The notes: a model not told the origin generated them from the letters alone. Numbered from the stretch's first letter, positions 15,641-23,987 are shown. The stretch: DNA of 64,000 nucleotides from Marixanthomonas spongiae (GCF_003095375.1 NZ_QEHR01000002.1:372001-436000); one strand, 5' to 3'. Translations and numbers: made by a program.

Positions 15641-16774
15641 TTCCTTTAAAGCCACACAACATGTGGTCAAATTGTGCATTTCCAGGTTGCCGCCCGTGGC
15701 GCGGCCCAGTTCCGCATTACTGAACATGCCCGCCATAGGGACGTTCCAGACTTTTTTTACGCCTTCCAGTTCTTGTGTCATTAATGGGCCAAAGGACAGG
15801 ATTCTTCCAGCGCAACTGAATACGACCAGGGCATCGGCCTCGGGCATTTCGGTTTCTTTTAGGTTTTGGACGCCTGTTACTACCTTGTTCATCACATCCC
15901 AATCGGGTGGCACCGAAAAACGCACCTTGGCACCCTGTGGCACGGAACCACTGGTAAAAAAGGAACGGTCACTCCAATCTACCACCAGAGGTGGACGCAT
16001 AATGGGATCCCCTTTTTCCCTTTGCAGTTGTAAGGGGAAATTGGCCGCAAGCTCCATTAGCAGGTCTTTGCTGTTTGGGGTTACGTTTTCGAGTCCGCCA
16101 TATTTAACGGTAATGTCCAGCGCAGGCTCATTTTCTATTGCGTACACGTGGTTTCCCTCGCTTTTTGTCACGGTTTTTTCGGTGCCGACGGCTTTCCAAC
16201 CACAGGTGGCAATGCCTTTGAGCGTTATTTTTTCTTCATCGAACACTAGGCATACAATGCCTTTGTTGCTTATGGTGCCGTTGGTAAAAACGAAGGTTTC
16301 CGTAAAGGCATAATCATCGCCGGCCCCTGCACCAAAGGCGTTGACCTGTTTGCCGATAACAGTTTCAAAACCCCGTAATATTTCCTCGCCATCGGTTTCG
16401 GGATTGCTGATTCCCATAAGAAAAGCCGGTGCCTTAAATTTTTCCTTGGCTTTTTGGGCAAGGGCCATTGCGGTTTTCCTGTATTCTTTTTGGGTGAATT
16501 CTTCAAAATAAATTTGGAAAAAATCCTTGTTCGTATCCAACAACAGGATGGCGACGGAGCCTTTTTCGGTTTGTTCGTCAATGAATTCGCCATTGGTGGT
16601 AATGCCGAAAACTTCGATGTTTTTTGAATCGAGCAATGTGCCAATTGCTCCTATATTCTGAGCCTTTGAAGAAAAGACGATGGCCAGGGTAGGCGTAAAA
16701 TCTTCCGCAATACTTTTTTCCAAGGCGTTTGCAATTGCCCCAGTGGATTTTCCTTTTATTGATTTCGCTTTCAT
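15605..16774 (-). CDS. FIST-domain sensor protein 1
   Basis: First gene of the signalling operon, 389 residues, with the same FIST_N and FIST_C arrangement. Seen are VFGITTNGEFIDE near 53-65, FGAGAGDDYAF near 146, CGWKAVGTEKTVTKSEGNH near 190-208, FSCAGRILSFGPL and the C-terminal HNLTTCCVALKEK. In this copy GFFTYGEYG is changed to GMFSNAELG. The last ten codons (APSPSAKGRN) are translated from a dispersed repeat and are absent from the other two copies. A small palindrome lies about 100 bases upstream. Confidence 0.9.
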   Translation of the reverse strand: MKAKSIKGKSTGAIANALEKSIAEDFTPTLAIVFSSKAQNIGAIGTLLDSKNIEVFGITTNGEFIDEQTEKGSVAILLLDTNKDFFQIYFEEFTQKEYRKTAMALAQKAKEKFKAPAFLMGISNPETDGEEILRGFETVIGKQVNAFGAGAGDDYAFTETFVFTNGTISNKGIVCLVFDEEKITLKGIATCGWKAVGTEKTVTKSEGNHVYAIENEPALDITVKYGGLENVTPNSKDLLMELAANFPLQLQREKGDPIMRPPLVVDWSDRSFFTSGSVPQGAKVRFSVPPDWDVMNKVVTGVQNLKETEMPEADALVVFSCAGRILSFGPLMTQELEGVKKVWNVPMAGMFSNAELGRATGGNLEMHNLTTCCVALKEKAPSPSAKGRN

Positions 16775-17233
16775 ATATGGGTTCTTTTAAAACCAAGCAA
16801 CGTTCAATGGGGTAAAAGGAGATAAGGTGCTGATGAGGAGTATGTTAAAGATAATGAAAATATCCATATAAATATCGCTTGATAATTCAAGCTAATCAAT
16901 CTGGACAAAAAAGCAGAACGGTTTTGGACAAAGCCGTTTTAAAACCTTCCGAAGGGGCTGAAATTGTTACCGAAGCTGTATTATAGGATGGTTGAGGTGC
17001 TTGCCGGTACTATTTTAATATTCGAAATAATTTGAATTGCAATCGGTTTGGGTTTTTGCAGTTTGTTATTTTTCGACACAACCAAATAGTAGTCCTGCTG
17101 AAATGATTAGAAAGTAAATTGTGTTTGTTATAATTGGTTGATTTTACCACAAAGGCACAGAGACTTCTGTGTAGCGTTTAATTGAAGCGTTGCGAGTAAG
17201 CCGATGAATAGTAGCTTGATTTTCACTTTATAA
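16775..17233. other. upstream region of the signalling operon, no gene
   Basis: About 460 bases without a credible gene. It must hold the operon promoter. On the minus strand TATCTTTA lies near 16850, close to TAnnTTTG. A palindrome GCTTGA-TAAT-TCAAGC sits at 16877-16892. Near 17156-17171, CACAGA-GACT-TCTGTG forms a small hairpin within CACAAAGGCACAGAG, a common Bacteroidetes intergenic sequence. Confidence 0.5.
16877..16892. promoter_or_regulatory. palindrome upstream of the FIST operon, possible operator
   Basis: GCTTGA-N4-TCAAGC is a perfect six-base inverted repeat about 100 bases before the first FIST start. The TTGA...TCAA halves resemble sites of the CRP/FNR regulator family. Binding is speculative. 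Confidence 0.3.
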
Positions 17234-17968
17234 TTATTGCTTGTTGGTTTCTTTTAAAATTTCCTCAATCATCACATTCGCATCTTGGAAGTTATGTTCC
17301 ATAAATTGCGAATACAAAGCTTTTTCATCCAATAAATTTTCAAATATTTTGTCGTTGAACAAAGATATATTGCTGATTTCCAGTTTAGACGTATCGGTAC
17401 CAATGCGTTTGTGATTGAGATTACGCAGGGAGCCATTGATTTTTAAATAGTCCACAATGTCCTGCGAGCTTTTTTCTACCCTTCGGTTCCATTCTTCTAT
17501 GATTTCAATCTGGGTTTCCCATTTGAAGAGCAGTTCTTTTAAAGTGTTGTTTTTCAGAAGGGATAATTTTCCGGTGTTTTTTAGTTCGTTTAAGGTAAAA
17601 TTGCTCGGTTTCCATGTGGGGAAGAACAGCGATTTTTCAATCATTTTATTGAGTTCGGCTTCGGAAGGCATTGGTTCGTTTGAACCGATTAGCGCCAAAT
17701 TTTCCAAACTCCCGTTTTTGGTATATGCAATGGCTCCCAATACTTCCTGCAGCGCATCGCGGTTGGCCTCAAATTCCTGAATCAGGTTTTGATGGATGAG
17801 CTGCAACTCAGCGTTTGATTTTCGGTTTTCGTTCCAGTTGTTGATGCTCAAAGCAATCAAAATACCAATGACCACGAGGATTATTTCGCCAATGGCGTAG
17901 AGTAGGTACTTACCAAAACGGCTATCGGCTAGCTGTTTTTTACGAATATTTCGGAAAAGTTTTAGCAT
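17234..17968 (-). CDS. DUF6090-family membrane-anchored protein
   Basis: A 244-residue protein of unknown function. The highly conserved N-terminus carries LFRNIRKK, then SRFGKYLLYAIGEIILVVIG and a membrane helix ending ALSINNWNE at about residue 47. The rest is a long, mostly alpha-helical soluble domain. This is the DUF6090 family, common in marine Bacteroidetes and often in tandem copies. Its start directly abuts the stop of a paralogue, so the two are co-transcribed. I cannot assign a function. Confidence 0.8.
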   Translation of the reverse strand: MLKLFRNIRKKQLADSRFGKYLLYAIGEIILVVIGILIALSINNWNENRKSNAELQLIHQNLIQEFEANRDALQEVLGAIAYTKNGSLENLALIGSNEPMPSEAELNKMIEKSLFFPTWKPSNFTLNELKNTGKLSLLKNNTLKELLFKWETQIEIIEEWNRRVEKSSQDIVDYLKINGSLRNLNHKRIGTDTSKLEISNISLFNDKIFENLLDEKALYSQFMEHNFQDANVMIEEILKETNKQ

Positions 17969-18739
17969 TTAATCCTTTTTTAATTCAGCATCAATTAACC
18001 GAATAAGTTTGTTGGATTTTTCTTTCATCCCTTCCAACTGCCCGTTCATAACCGTAAATTCATACACGGCCATTACAAACCCGTTTTTGTGCTTGATGTC
18101 CTTTAGCAAGGTTTCAAAATCTTTTCGGGGCAGTTCCAGATCTTCCCCAGCTTGGCCGTTGCTGCTATCATACAGGTATTTTTTGGTAACGGGGTTGATG
18201 TCCAAAATCCGGAAACTGGGTTCATAGAGCAGCAATTCGGTATCAAACCGGTAATGTTCTTCTTCGCCCTTTAATTCCTTATACATTGCATCTAGGTTTA
18301 ATAAGCCGTTTTTGATGGAATCGTTGGAAAGCAATGCCAGATTGCCCGAATTGGTAAGCTCCAAGAAGGTGTTGTTGTTTTGATAGAATTTATGCCAGAT
18401 ATATACATTTAGGCAGTTCCGGCTAAAATCTGCCAGATCGGTCAAGGGCTTTCCTTCATAATATTCCAAAACCGTATTGGCCGATTGAATCTGGGTTTTT
18501 CTTTTTTCGATGAAATTGTCTATCGTTTCATTGTTCAGCATCAAATCGGTTTTAATGTTTTCGAGATAATGCAGTTCCTTTGCCCTTGTTTTGTTGGCTT
18601 CATTGGTATTGTTAATGCTTAACGCAATCAAAATACCAATAACCACGAGGATGATTTCGCCGATGGCATATAGGAGGTATTTGCCAAAACGGCTATTGGA
18701 AAGGTGCTTTCTGCGAATATTTCTAAAAATTTTAATCAT
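17969..18739 (-). CDS. DUF6090-family membrane-anchored protein, second copy
   Basis: A 256-residue paralogue of the following gene, with the same FRNIRRKHLSNSRFGKYLLY and IGEIILVVIGILIALSINN anchor, then a helical domain with LTNSGNLALLSNDSIKNGL near the middle. Its ATG overlaps the stop of a truncated third copy (ATGA). N-terminal anchors are nearly identical between copies while soluble domains diverge, suggesting the anchor is under stronger constraint. Function unknown. Confidence 0.8.
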   Translation of the reverse strand: MIKIFRNIRRKHLSNSRFGKYLLYAIGEIILVVIGILIALSINNTNEANKTRAKELHYLENIKTDLMLNNETIDNFIEKRKTQIQSANTVLEYYEGKPLTDLADFSRNCLNVYIWHKFYQNNNTFLELTNSGNLALLSNDSIKNGLLNLDAMYKELKGEEEHYRFDTELLLYEPSFRILDINPVTKKYLYDSSNGQAGEDLELPRKDFETLLKDIKHKNGFVMAVYEFTVMNGQLEGMKEKSNKLIRLIDAELKKD

Positions 18740-18939
18740 AAATCGAAATCTTTTCCCCTCCTCGGATGGGCAATCTGTGTTCCCCTCTTAGGAGGGGAAC
18801 AGTATGTGATGGTTTTTAAATTTAGGTAATATTTTTGAATGATAATCAAAATGATTTCGCCGATGGCGTATTTTAGATAGTTGTCGGTTTTGCCTTCTTT
18901 CAACATATTTTTCCTAATATTTCTAAAGAACTTTTTCAT
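18736..18939 (-). pseudogene. truncated DUF6090 copy ending in repeat sequence
   Basis: The first 34 or so residues (FFRNIRKNMLKEGKTDNYLK, then YAIGEIILII) are a clear DUF6090 N-terminus. The frame then leaves the family and runs through a dispersed G/C-run repeat (translated SPPKRGTQIAHPRRGKD) to a stop that overlaps the start of the next copy. About 200 residues of the soluble domain are missing. A short anchor-only peptide may still be made. Confidence 0.75.
18751..18800. repeat. dispersed G/C-run repeat
   Basis: TTCCCCTCCTCGGATGGG followed by GTTCCCCTCTTAGGAGGGGAAC, a near-perfect hairpin, belongs to the same loose family as the elements at 11185 and 15530. It lies where the third DUF6090 copy is cut. 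Confidence 0.65.
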
Positions 18940-18982
18940 TTGATTGGCAATTAACTTAACTTCAGCTCATTGCACACTGGTT

Positions 18983-19477
18983 TTATGGTTTCCGTTCAAT
19001 TATGTGAATATTATTCCCGTCAATATCTGTAATATGAATGGTCTTTTCTCCATTTGGCATATTTTCCATTTCGGGCAGCTTGTAGTTTAACCTTTTTAGC
19101 CTTGATAAAACTGTATCCATAGATGATACCGTAAATCCAATGTGTGCGGGATAGGAATATGTAGTGGTATCCCCTATGAAATGACCCAGATGCAATTCTC
19201 CTCCATTTCCGGTTGACATCCATTTTGCTCTAATGTTTTCTCTGTAAGGAAATGGAAAATGAATGGTGTCAAATTCAAAAACGTAATGATAAAATGCGAC
19301 ACTTGAATCTACATTTTTGACCACAAATGTCGAATGATTATACAAGGCGAACGGTTTATTAGTTGAGGTGGATTCTAAATTTTCATCCTTTGGGGTTTGC
19401 TTGCAGGAAACAAATCCAATACTTATTACAATTAGTAAAAAACAAAATGGATTTCGAGTTGATTTTGAGTTTTTCAT
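18983..19477 (-). CDS. VOC-family (glyoxalase-fold) lipoprotein
   Basis: A 164-residue exported lipoprotein. The signal ends in the lipobox FVSC near residue 25. A single vicinal-oxygen-chelate domain follows, from HSTFVVKNVDSSVAFYHYVF to TIHITDIDGNNIHIIE, with the repeated beta-alpha-beta-beta-beta pattern. Likely metal ligands are His in GGELHLGHF, His in YPAHIGF and the terminal Glu. VOC domains carry out ring opening, isomerisation or drug binding; the substrate cannot be told. It lies downstream of a broken MFS transporter on the same strand. Confidence 0.8.
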   Translation of the reverse strand: MKNSKSTRNPFCFLLIVISIGFVSCKQTPKDENLESTSTNKPFALYNHSTFVVKNVDSSVAFYHYVFEFDTIHFPFPYRENIRAKWMSTGNGGELHLGHFIGDTTTYSYPAHIGFTVSSMDTVLSRLKRLNYKLPEMENMPNGEKTIHITDIDGNNIHIIERKP

Positions 19478-19496
19478 TTTGGTTGAGTGTTTTTAA

Positions 19497-20853
19497 TCAG
19501 TCTTTAATTACAGCGGGTGCCACTAAGGTTTGTTTTAAGACAACGAAGCTTTCTACCGTTTTTCGGTGTTTCTTAAAATTTATAAGTTGGATAAGAACCA
19601 CCATGATGGCCGGGGTGATGGCAATAATAAGGAAGACGGTTTCCCAGGTAAAATTGGTTTTTAATACTCCCAACATAGCAGCGCCGGCGGAACGGCCCAT
19701 ATTTGAAAGTGCCATATAAAGGGTAAATTGTGTGGCGGCAACGGTTTTCCAGCACAATTGCATGGCCGATGCGAAAACCGCAATACATAAAAAAGTGTAC
19801 AGCGTGTAATAGGAGAGGAAAGGCATAAACAACAATATTCTGGCTCCATAAATTGGTAAGGAAGGCAAATATGGCTATAAGAATTATTATGAAAATTAAA
19901 TAGATCGATAGCATCTTGATTTTTCCGAAGTAATCCACCAAATAGCCGCCAATAAACATCCCCAGAAAACCACCGACCACCGTGGTAATTGAAAAAACAT
20001 TGGAAAAATAAGAGTTTGTCCATCCCAATTCCTGGATACTGAAAATGGGCAAAAGTGTATCTATAAGCCCGAACATTAACCCTACGGTAAAAACCCCAAT
20101 GGCAAACACCCAGCTCGATTTTAAGCGTAAAACCCTGTAGAGGCATTTAAAAATATGTTTCCAACTTTTCAATTGTGTTTGTTTGGAATCTGGTGATGCG
20201 GCGCCCGGTGTCCACGGCATTAATTTTTCGCCAGATCGTTCTCTAAAATAAATAGGAAAAAACATGATGGTTGCCACTGCAATGGAAAGGGAGGAAATAG
20301 CCGTTGAAAAACCCACGGTATTTATAAGCCAAGTGCCAATAACCAAAGACGCTGAAATACCAATTGTTTTGGTGCCCCACATTAGGCCATTGGCCCGGGC
20401 CTGTTCGTTTTCGGGGATTACATCTACCGCCATTCCGTCGGTTGCCACATCTTGAAATGCGCCAAAAAAACTGATGAAAAAACCCGCAACCATCAAAGCG
20501 GAAAGGTTGTTTAGTGGATCGGGAACCAACCCGATACATAGAAAACTAATTATCAAACCCAACTGCCCGAAGATGACCCAGGGTCTTTTTCGGCCCATGG
20601 CCAAGAAAGTGAAACGGTCCATCAAAGGAGCAATCAAGATTTTGAAACTCCAAGGAATACCGATAACACCAACAAATGCGGCTATTTCCAAAGGCGATTT
20701 CCCATTCATCGCCAACCAAGCGGGGATTGCAAAAAAGGTAATGCCTTCCGGGATACCCTGAGCGGTGTAGAGTGCCGAAAAGGTAATGTATCGCGTTAAG
20801 GCGTTATCAGTTAAATTGCGGCCTAATCTGATTTTTGTTTTTTGTGATCCCAT
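19497..20853 (-). pseudogene. MFS transporter (AmpG-like) with a frameshift
   Basis: The first 330 or so codons from 20853 encode about nine membrane helices of a major facilitator transporter, with AQGIPEGITFFAIPAWLA, DRFTFLAMGRKRPWV and FGAFQDVATDGMAVD, typical of AmpG-like muropeptide or sugar permeases. After IVVYAFPLL the frame loses similarity, and the neighbouring frame carries the rest (YYTLYTFLCIAVFASAMQLC onward, then SNMGRSAGAAMLG) to a stop at 19497. The shift lies at about 19800-19835. It could be a real inactivation or a sequencing error. Without it the protein would be about 450 residues. Confidence 0.8.
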
Positions 20854-21080
20854 ATTATTTTTCTATTTATTCTATAAACTTGGTGGCGAATGTATTTTGC
20901 AAGGTTTTGTCATTTTGCTTAGTTATAATTATTAAAAATCTTCGACTTTCTTTCTAAATCCAATTCTTAATGAAAGGAAAAGAGCAAGGCTTTACTGCTA
21001 TTTTTGAATTCCGTTTAATTGCCAAGGACACCTTTTAAAATAGCATTGAAAAAAGAAGTCCTGACAATAAAAATCCATTG

Positions 21081-21347
21081 CTATACATCTACTTGTGCCG
21101 ACACGGTGATCGGCCTGATTACGGTATGTTTTTTCTGTAATTCAAGACTGCTGTTGTCTTCTAAAATGTGCTTGAATTTTTCCATGTCAGTAACTTCAAG
21201 TACCAATACTATGGAATTGGGATCGTCCGTGTCCTGAAATGTCTTAAAACTGGAAACAGCGGGTGCAAATGCATCTACCCTGTCTTGATGGCCTTTGAGC
21301 CAAGTGCTAAAATCGCCTACTTTGTGGCGTCCTACTACTGTTGTCAT
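21081..21347 (-). CDS. small dimeric alpha/beta-barrel-like protein
   Basis: An 88-residue protein without signal peptide. The layout TTVVGRHKVGDFSTWLKGHQ, then SFKTFQDTDDPNSIVLVLEV, DMEKFKHILEDN and a final strand looks like a ferredoxin-fold dimeric barrel, as in antibiotic-biosynthesis monooxygenase or YciI-type families. No catalytic residues can be named. It is the last gene of a long minus-strand run, 108 bases after an EthD-like gene of related fold. Confidence 0.6.
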   Translation of the reverse strand: MTTVVGRHKVGDFSTWLKGHQDRVDAFAPAVSSFKTFQDTDDPNSIVLVLEVTDMEKFKHILEDNSSLELQKKHTVIRPITVSAQVDV

Positions 21348-21455
21348 TGTATTGTGATTTAAATTGTTAGTGCCTACTCTATATGGTTTTTGGCTCCTCC
21401 ATTATTTTTTAAAACCTGAATCCTCGTTGCTTAAACGCAAGGTGTTTCAAGACAC

Positions 21456-21761
21456 TCATTCCTCCACAGTCCCCACCAAGAGCGTTGCGCCACCGGTTGC
21501 AAAATTGCTTAGGTCTGCCGCTGTGGCCTGTCTCTCTGGCGAACCCATGGTCTGTTGCATGGCCTCCGGACTGGAAAACCAAAATTCCGCCATGCGATAA
21601 TACGCAGGTTTTAAACCGTCCGGTGCGCTCGTGAACTTGGTGAGTTCGAGCTTTGTATGCCCTTTCATCTTTCCCGCTTTGGGCAAGTGGGTATTGGTGT
21701 AGTGATCTTCGAATGCGGCAATGTCTGTTGGATGTCCATAGAGGACTGTTAGTTTAATCAT
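21456..21761 (-). CDS. EthD-family protein
   Basis: A 101-residue cytoplasmic protein with the EthD signature: MIKLTVLYGHPTDIAAFEDH, then THLPKAGKMKG, and further on YYRMAEFWFSSPEAM with SPERQATAADLSNFATGG. EthD proteins are dimeric alpha/beta barrels needed for oxidation of small organics such as ethyl ether in some bacteria, but most members have no known substrate. Full length for the family. Confidence 0.85.
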   Translation of the reverse strand: MIKLTVLYGHPTDIAAFEDHYTNTHLPKAGKMKGHTKLELTKFTSAPDGLKPAYYRMAEFWFSSPEAMQQTMGSPERQATAADLSNFATGGATLLVGTVEE

Positions 21762-21796
21762 GGTTTTTGTTTTACTGTTATTTTATTTTCCCTACT

Positions 21797-21816
21797 TGTC
21801 CTGAGCGGAGTCGGAG
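21797..21816. repeat. dispersed CGACTGCGCTC-family repeat (reverse)
   Basis: TGTCCTGAGCGGAGTCGGAG is the reverse complement form of the repeat family seen at 5423, here diverged by one base in the core. It lies between the RidA-like and EthD-like genes. Confidence 0.6.
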
Positions 21817-21829
21817 GGTTAACTGCTAC

Positions 21830-22354
21830 CTACTCTTTCTTATGTACTTCCATTTCAATTTCAATCATAAATTCGGGCAATGCCAATTCCTTTACCCCAA
21901 GCCACGACCCGGTAGGGAAGTGGTTTTTATAGATTTCTGATCGGTAAGCTGCTACTTCCAGAAACTTGGGCATATTGGTGGTAAAAACATTTTCCACCAC
22001 CACATCGTCAAAAGTGCAGCCGTAGTGTTTTAGGATTTTTTCCAAATCTGCATAGCAGTTTTTCATTTGTTGTTCAATATCTCCCACGGCAGTAGGATTG
22101 CCTTCATCGTCCATACTTACGGCACCAGAGATTTTTATATCGTTACCAATTTTTACGGCGTGGGTATAACCGTAGGCTTTCTCTACTTCGGGGCGTAATA
22201 GAAAATAGTCTGGAGTTTCATCTACAACCGCAGTTTCAATAGGTTCAGGTTTTATAACACTTGTTTCTGCTTTGGTTTTTTCGTTGCAGCTCGAAAATGA
22301 AAATATTGCCATTAAAGCAAGCGCGGATATTGTGAATTTTGTTGTTGTTTTCAT
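21830..22354 (-). CDS. RidA-family lipoprotein
   Basis: A 174-residue exported lipoprotein (lipobox FSSC near residue 23) carrying a RidA/YjgF domain from about residue 60. The family features GNDIKISGAVS, QMKNCYADLEKILKHYGCT and the C-terminal LALPEFMIEIEMEVH are visible. Cytoplasmic RidA hydrolyses reactive enamines; exported versions are common in Bacteroidetes without known role. The usual arginine in the active cleft is not evident, so deaminase activity is doubtful. Its ATG overlaps the stop of the gene upstream (ATGA). Confidence 0.82.
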   Translation of the reverse strand: MKTTTKFTISALALMAIFSFSSCNEKTKAETSVIKPEPIETAVVDETPDYFLLRPEVEKAYGYTHAVKIGNDIKISGAVSMDDEGNPTAVGDIEQQMKNCYADLEKILKHYGCTFDDVVVENVFTTNMPKFLEVAAYRSEIYKNHFPTGSWLGVKELALPEFMIEIEMEVHKKE

Positions 22355-22899
22355 TTTGAATTGTTTTTGATTTTATGTTTTAAAAGCTGTTGGTCATTTT
22401 CAAAAAGATGGACTATTTCAGAGGGTATTTTCTTTTCCGTTTCGGTCATACCACAGTTTTTGAATATGGGTGCCAAATCTTGTAATTTATGGTTTTTCCA
22501 AAATGCTGCTTTGGTATATCCAATAGCACATATTCCATTTTTATTACTGAAAATATGCTTATGGTAGTACCATTTTTCGTCCCAGCCTTCGAGCATTAAT
22601 GTTACGGTAAATGCTGTCCATCTCTTTAACGGTTTTTTATAAATAATTTTTTGAGCCCCAAAAACAGGGTACATCCCTTTTTTAAATGAATTTTCATAGA
22701 GTTTTGAGCGGAACAATTTTTCGAAACGGATAAAATCCATATAGTAGAAATATCTTGAATTGGCCATATATTTTAAGGCATCACAGTCAAATAGACTTAC
22801 CCGCCGGTGATTAACTTGATTGGATGTTATGTCTACTTTGCTCCAAAAAAATCGGGCGCCAATGTACAGGTATATAAGATGTAGCCAGTAATAGATCAT
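22351..22899 (-). CDS. thioesterase-like (hot-dog fold, THEM6-like) protein
   Basis: A 182-residue protein with an N-terminal membrane segment (YYWLHLIYLYIGARFF). It is followed by a hot-dog-like domain: RRVSLFDCDALKYMANSRYF, then YMDFIRFEKLF, then strands such as KKPLKRWTAFTVTLMLEGWD and a C-terminal AFWKNHKLQDLAPIF. This is the layout of the THEM6/acyl-CoA thioesterase-like family. The aspartate in SLFDCDAL is at the usual position of the hot-dog catalytic acid. The substrate is unknown. Translation is coupled to the RidA-like gene. Confidence 0.68.
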   Translation of the reverse strand: MIYYWLHLIYLYIGARFFWSKVDITSNQVNHRRVSLFDCDALKYMANSRYFYYMDFIRFEKLFRSKLYENSFKKGMYPVFGAQKIIYKKPLKRWTAFTVTLMLEGWDEKWYYHKHIFSNKNGICAIGYTKAAFWKNHKLQDLAPIFKNCGMTETEKKIPSEIVHLFENDQQLLKHKIKNNSK

Positions 22900-22919
22900 T
22901 TTTATGGTATGTAATATTT

Positions 22920-23435
22920 TTATTGTTTCATCTCAACCCGAATAAGCCTTATAGTTTTGGTGTTGCTTAGATTTACAACCGAATGTGGTGCTTCAGGCTC
23001 TTTAAACATAGTTAAGGGAAAGATTAAAGGTTCCGGCAGTTTTCGCGAATCAAAAATGATGTTTCCTTCCTCATCAGAATCCGTAAAATTACCAGCTTCT
23101 TGAATATAGAGAACACTTGGCCAACGATGGTGGTGTAAGGGCTCAATTTCATTAGGCTGCAGTATTACCTCCATGACCCGCACTTTATCGTTTTCCAATA
23201 AAATTTTGTGGTTGTTGGGTGCGGCGATCGTGGCATCCAGATTGTCAGGCCAATCGGCTGGATTTCCTGTTTTATAAATTATTTTACTGGGATCTGATTT
23301 TTCTTGAATAAATTCCGAAGGTAGCATCCCGGTAATTGCAGACTCCTCCGTTCCGTGAGGATCCGGGTTCTGGGCTAATATCGAAACGGTTGCCAACAAC
23401 AGAAGAAAAATCAGGATATGTATTTTTGGTTTCAT
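22920..23435 (-). CDS. exported cupin-domain protein
   Basis: A 171-residue secreted protein with signal peptide ending at ILAQ and one cupin barrel (about 80-170). The first cupin motif is recognisable as EIEPLHHHRWPSVLYIQEAG with two or three metal-binding His, and the second as EAPHSVVNL. A single mononuclear metal site, as in small dioxygenases or isomerases, is likely. No partner defines the substrate; it lies in a run of small exported proteins. Confidence 0.82.
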   Translation of the reverse strand: MKPKIHILIFLLLLATVSILAQNPDPHGTEESAITGMLPSEFIQEKSDPSKIIYKTGNPADWPDNLDATIAAPNNHKILLENDKVRVMEVILQPNEIEPLHHHRWPSVLYIQEAGNFTDSDEEGNIIFDSRKLPEPLIFPLTMFKEPEAPHSVVNLSNTKTIRLIRVEMKQ

Positions 23436-23483
23436 AATTTTATATGTTTTATTGAGCTATGAGTTATGAGCGTGATGTTTAAT

Positions 23484-23530
23484 TTGTTTCAATTTCAGTT
23501 TCGATTTCAACTTCAATTTCAGTTTCAATA
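23484..23530. repeat. imperfect hexamer repeat TTTCAA/TTTCAG
   Basis: About seven degenerate hexamers (TTTCAA, TTTCAG, TTTCGA, TTTCAA, CTTCAA and so on) in a row. A cleaner array of the related unit TTCAAC lies at 24912. It overlaps the last codon of the gene that ends at 23525. Confidence 0.75.
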
Positions 23531-23860
23531 GAGAATATTATCCAAAATCCATCCCATGTTACGTTCTTTCATTACTATAGTGTTATCTGTTGAAAACACT
23601 TGTTGTATGTCCATTTTAAGTTTTGCCAGTTCTTGGTTTGAGTAATCAAGGTATGCAATGGCATCTTGTATTTTTTCAAGGCTTTTATCTTCATCATCTT
23701 TGCAAAACTCTTGGTACATTTTATCGAATGTTTCAGCGGAAGTTTTGGATTTTATTAAATTAAGTTCTTCTTCGGCTTCCACATGGTCTGCTTTGGCACA
23801 GAGTAGGAGAATGTACGTTTTAAGTTCTTCTTTGGTCCAGTGGTTTTGTTCGGGTTTCAT
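23525..23860 (-). CDS. small helical protein of unknown function
   Basis: A 111-residue cytoplasmic, all-helical protein: WTKEELKTYILLLCAKADHV, then EEELNLIKSKTS, FDKMYQEFCKDDEDKSLEKI and a C-terminal MKERNMGWILDNILY. The acidic residues in a helix-loop pattern recall TerB-like domains, and similar short proteins occur in other flavobacteria, but the likeness is weak. Its context gives no clear role. Confidence 0.6.
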   Translation of the reverse strand: MKPEQNHWTKEELKTYILLLCAKADHVEAEEELNLIKSKTSAETFDKMYQEFCKDDEDKSLEKIQDAIAYLDYSNQELAKLKMDIQQVFSTDNTIVMKERNMGWILDNILY

Positions 23861-23903
23861 GATTTTTTCACTTTACGATGATAGCTATTGAATTCATGTC
23901 TGG

Positions 23904-23972
23904 TTGAGCGTAGTCGAAATCTTATAGGTTATCGATTTTGTATTGGAGTTCTCGACTGCGCTCGAACTGACA
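23904..23972. repeat. inverted pair of CGACTGCGCTC repeats
   Basis: TTGAGCGTAGTCGAAA (23904-23919) and CTCGACTGCGCTCGAACTGA (23951-23970) are facing copies of the same dispersed repeat, so they can form a hairpin of about 15 pairs with a loop of about 30 bases between two genes. Confidence 0.72.
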
Positions 23973-23987
23973 TTTAAAGACTATTAA

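Noticed and set aside
13169-16774. Calling the FIST proteins NosP nitric-oxide sensors
   Set aside because: Fold and kinase context fit, but I cannot identify the haem ligand from sequence alone.
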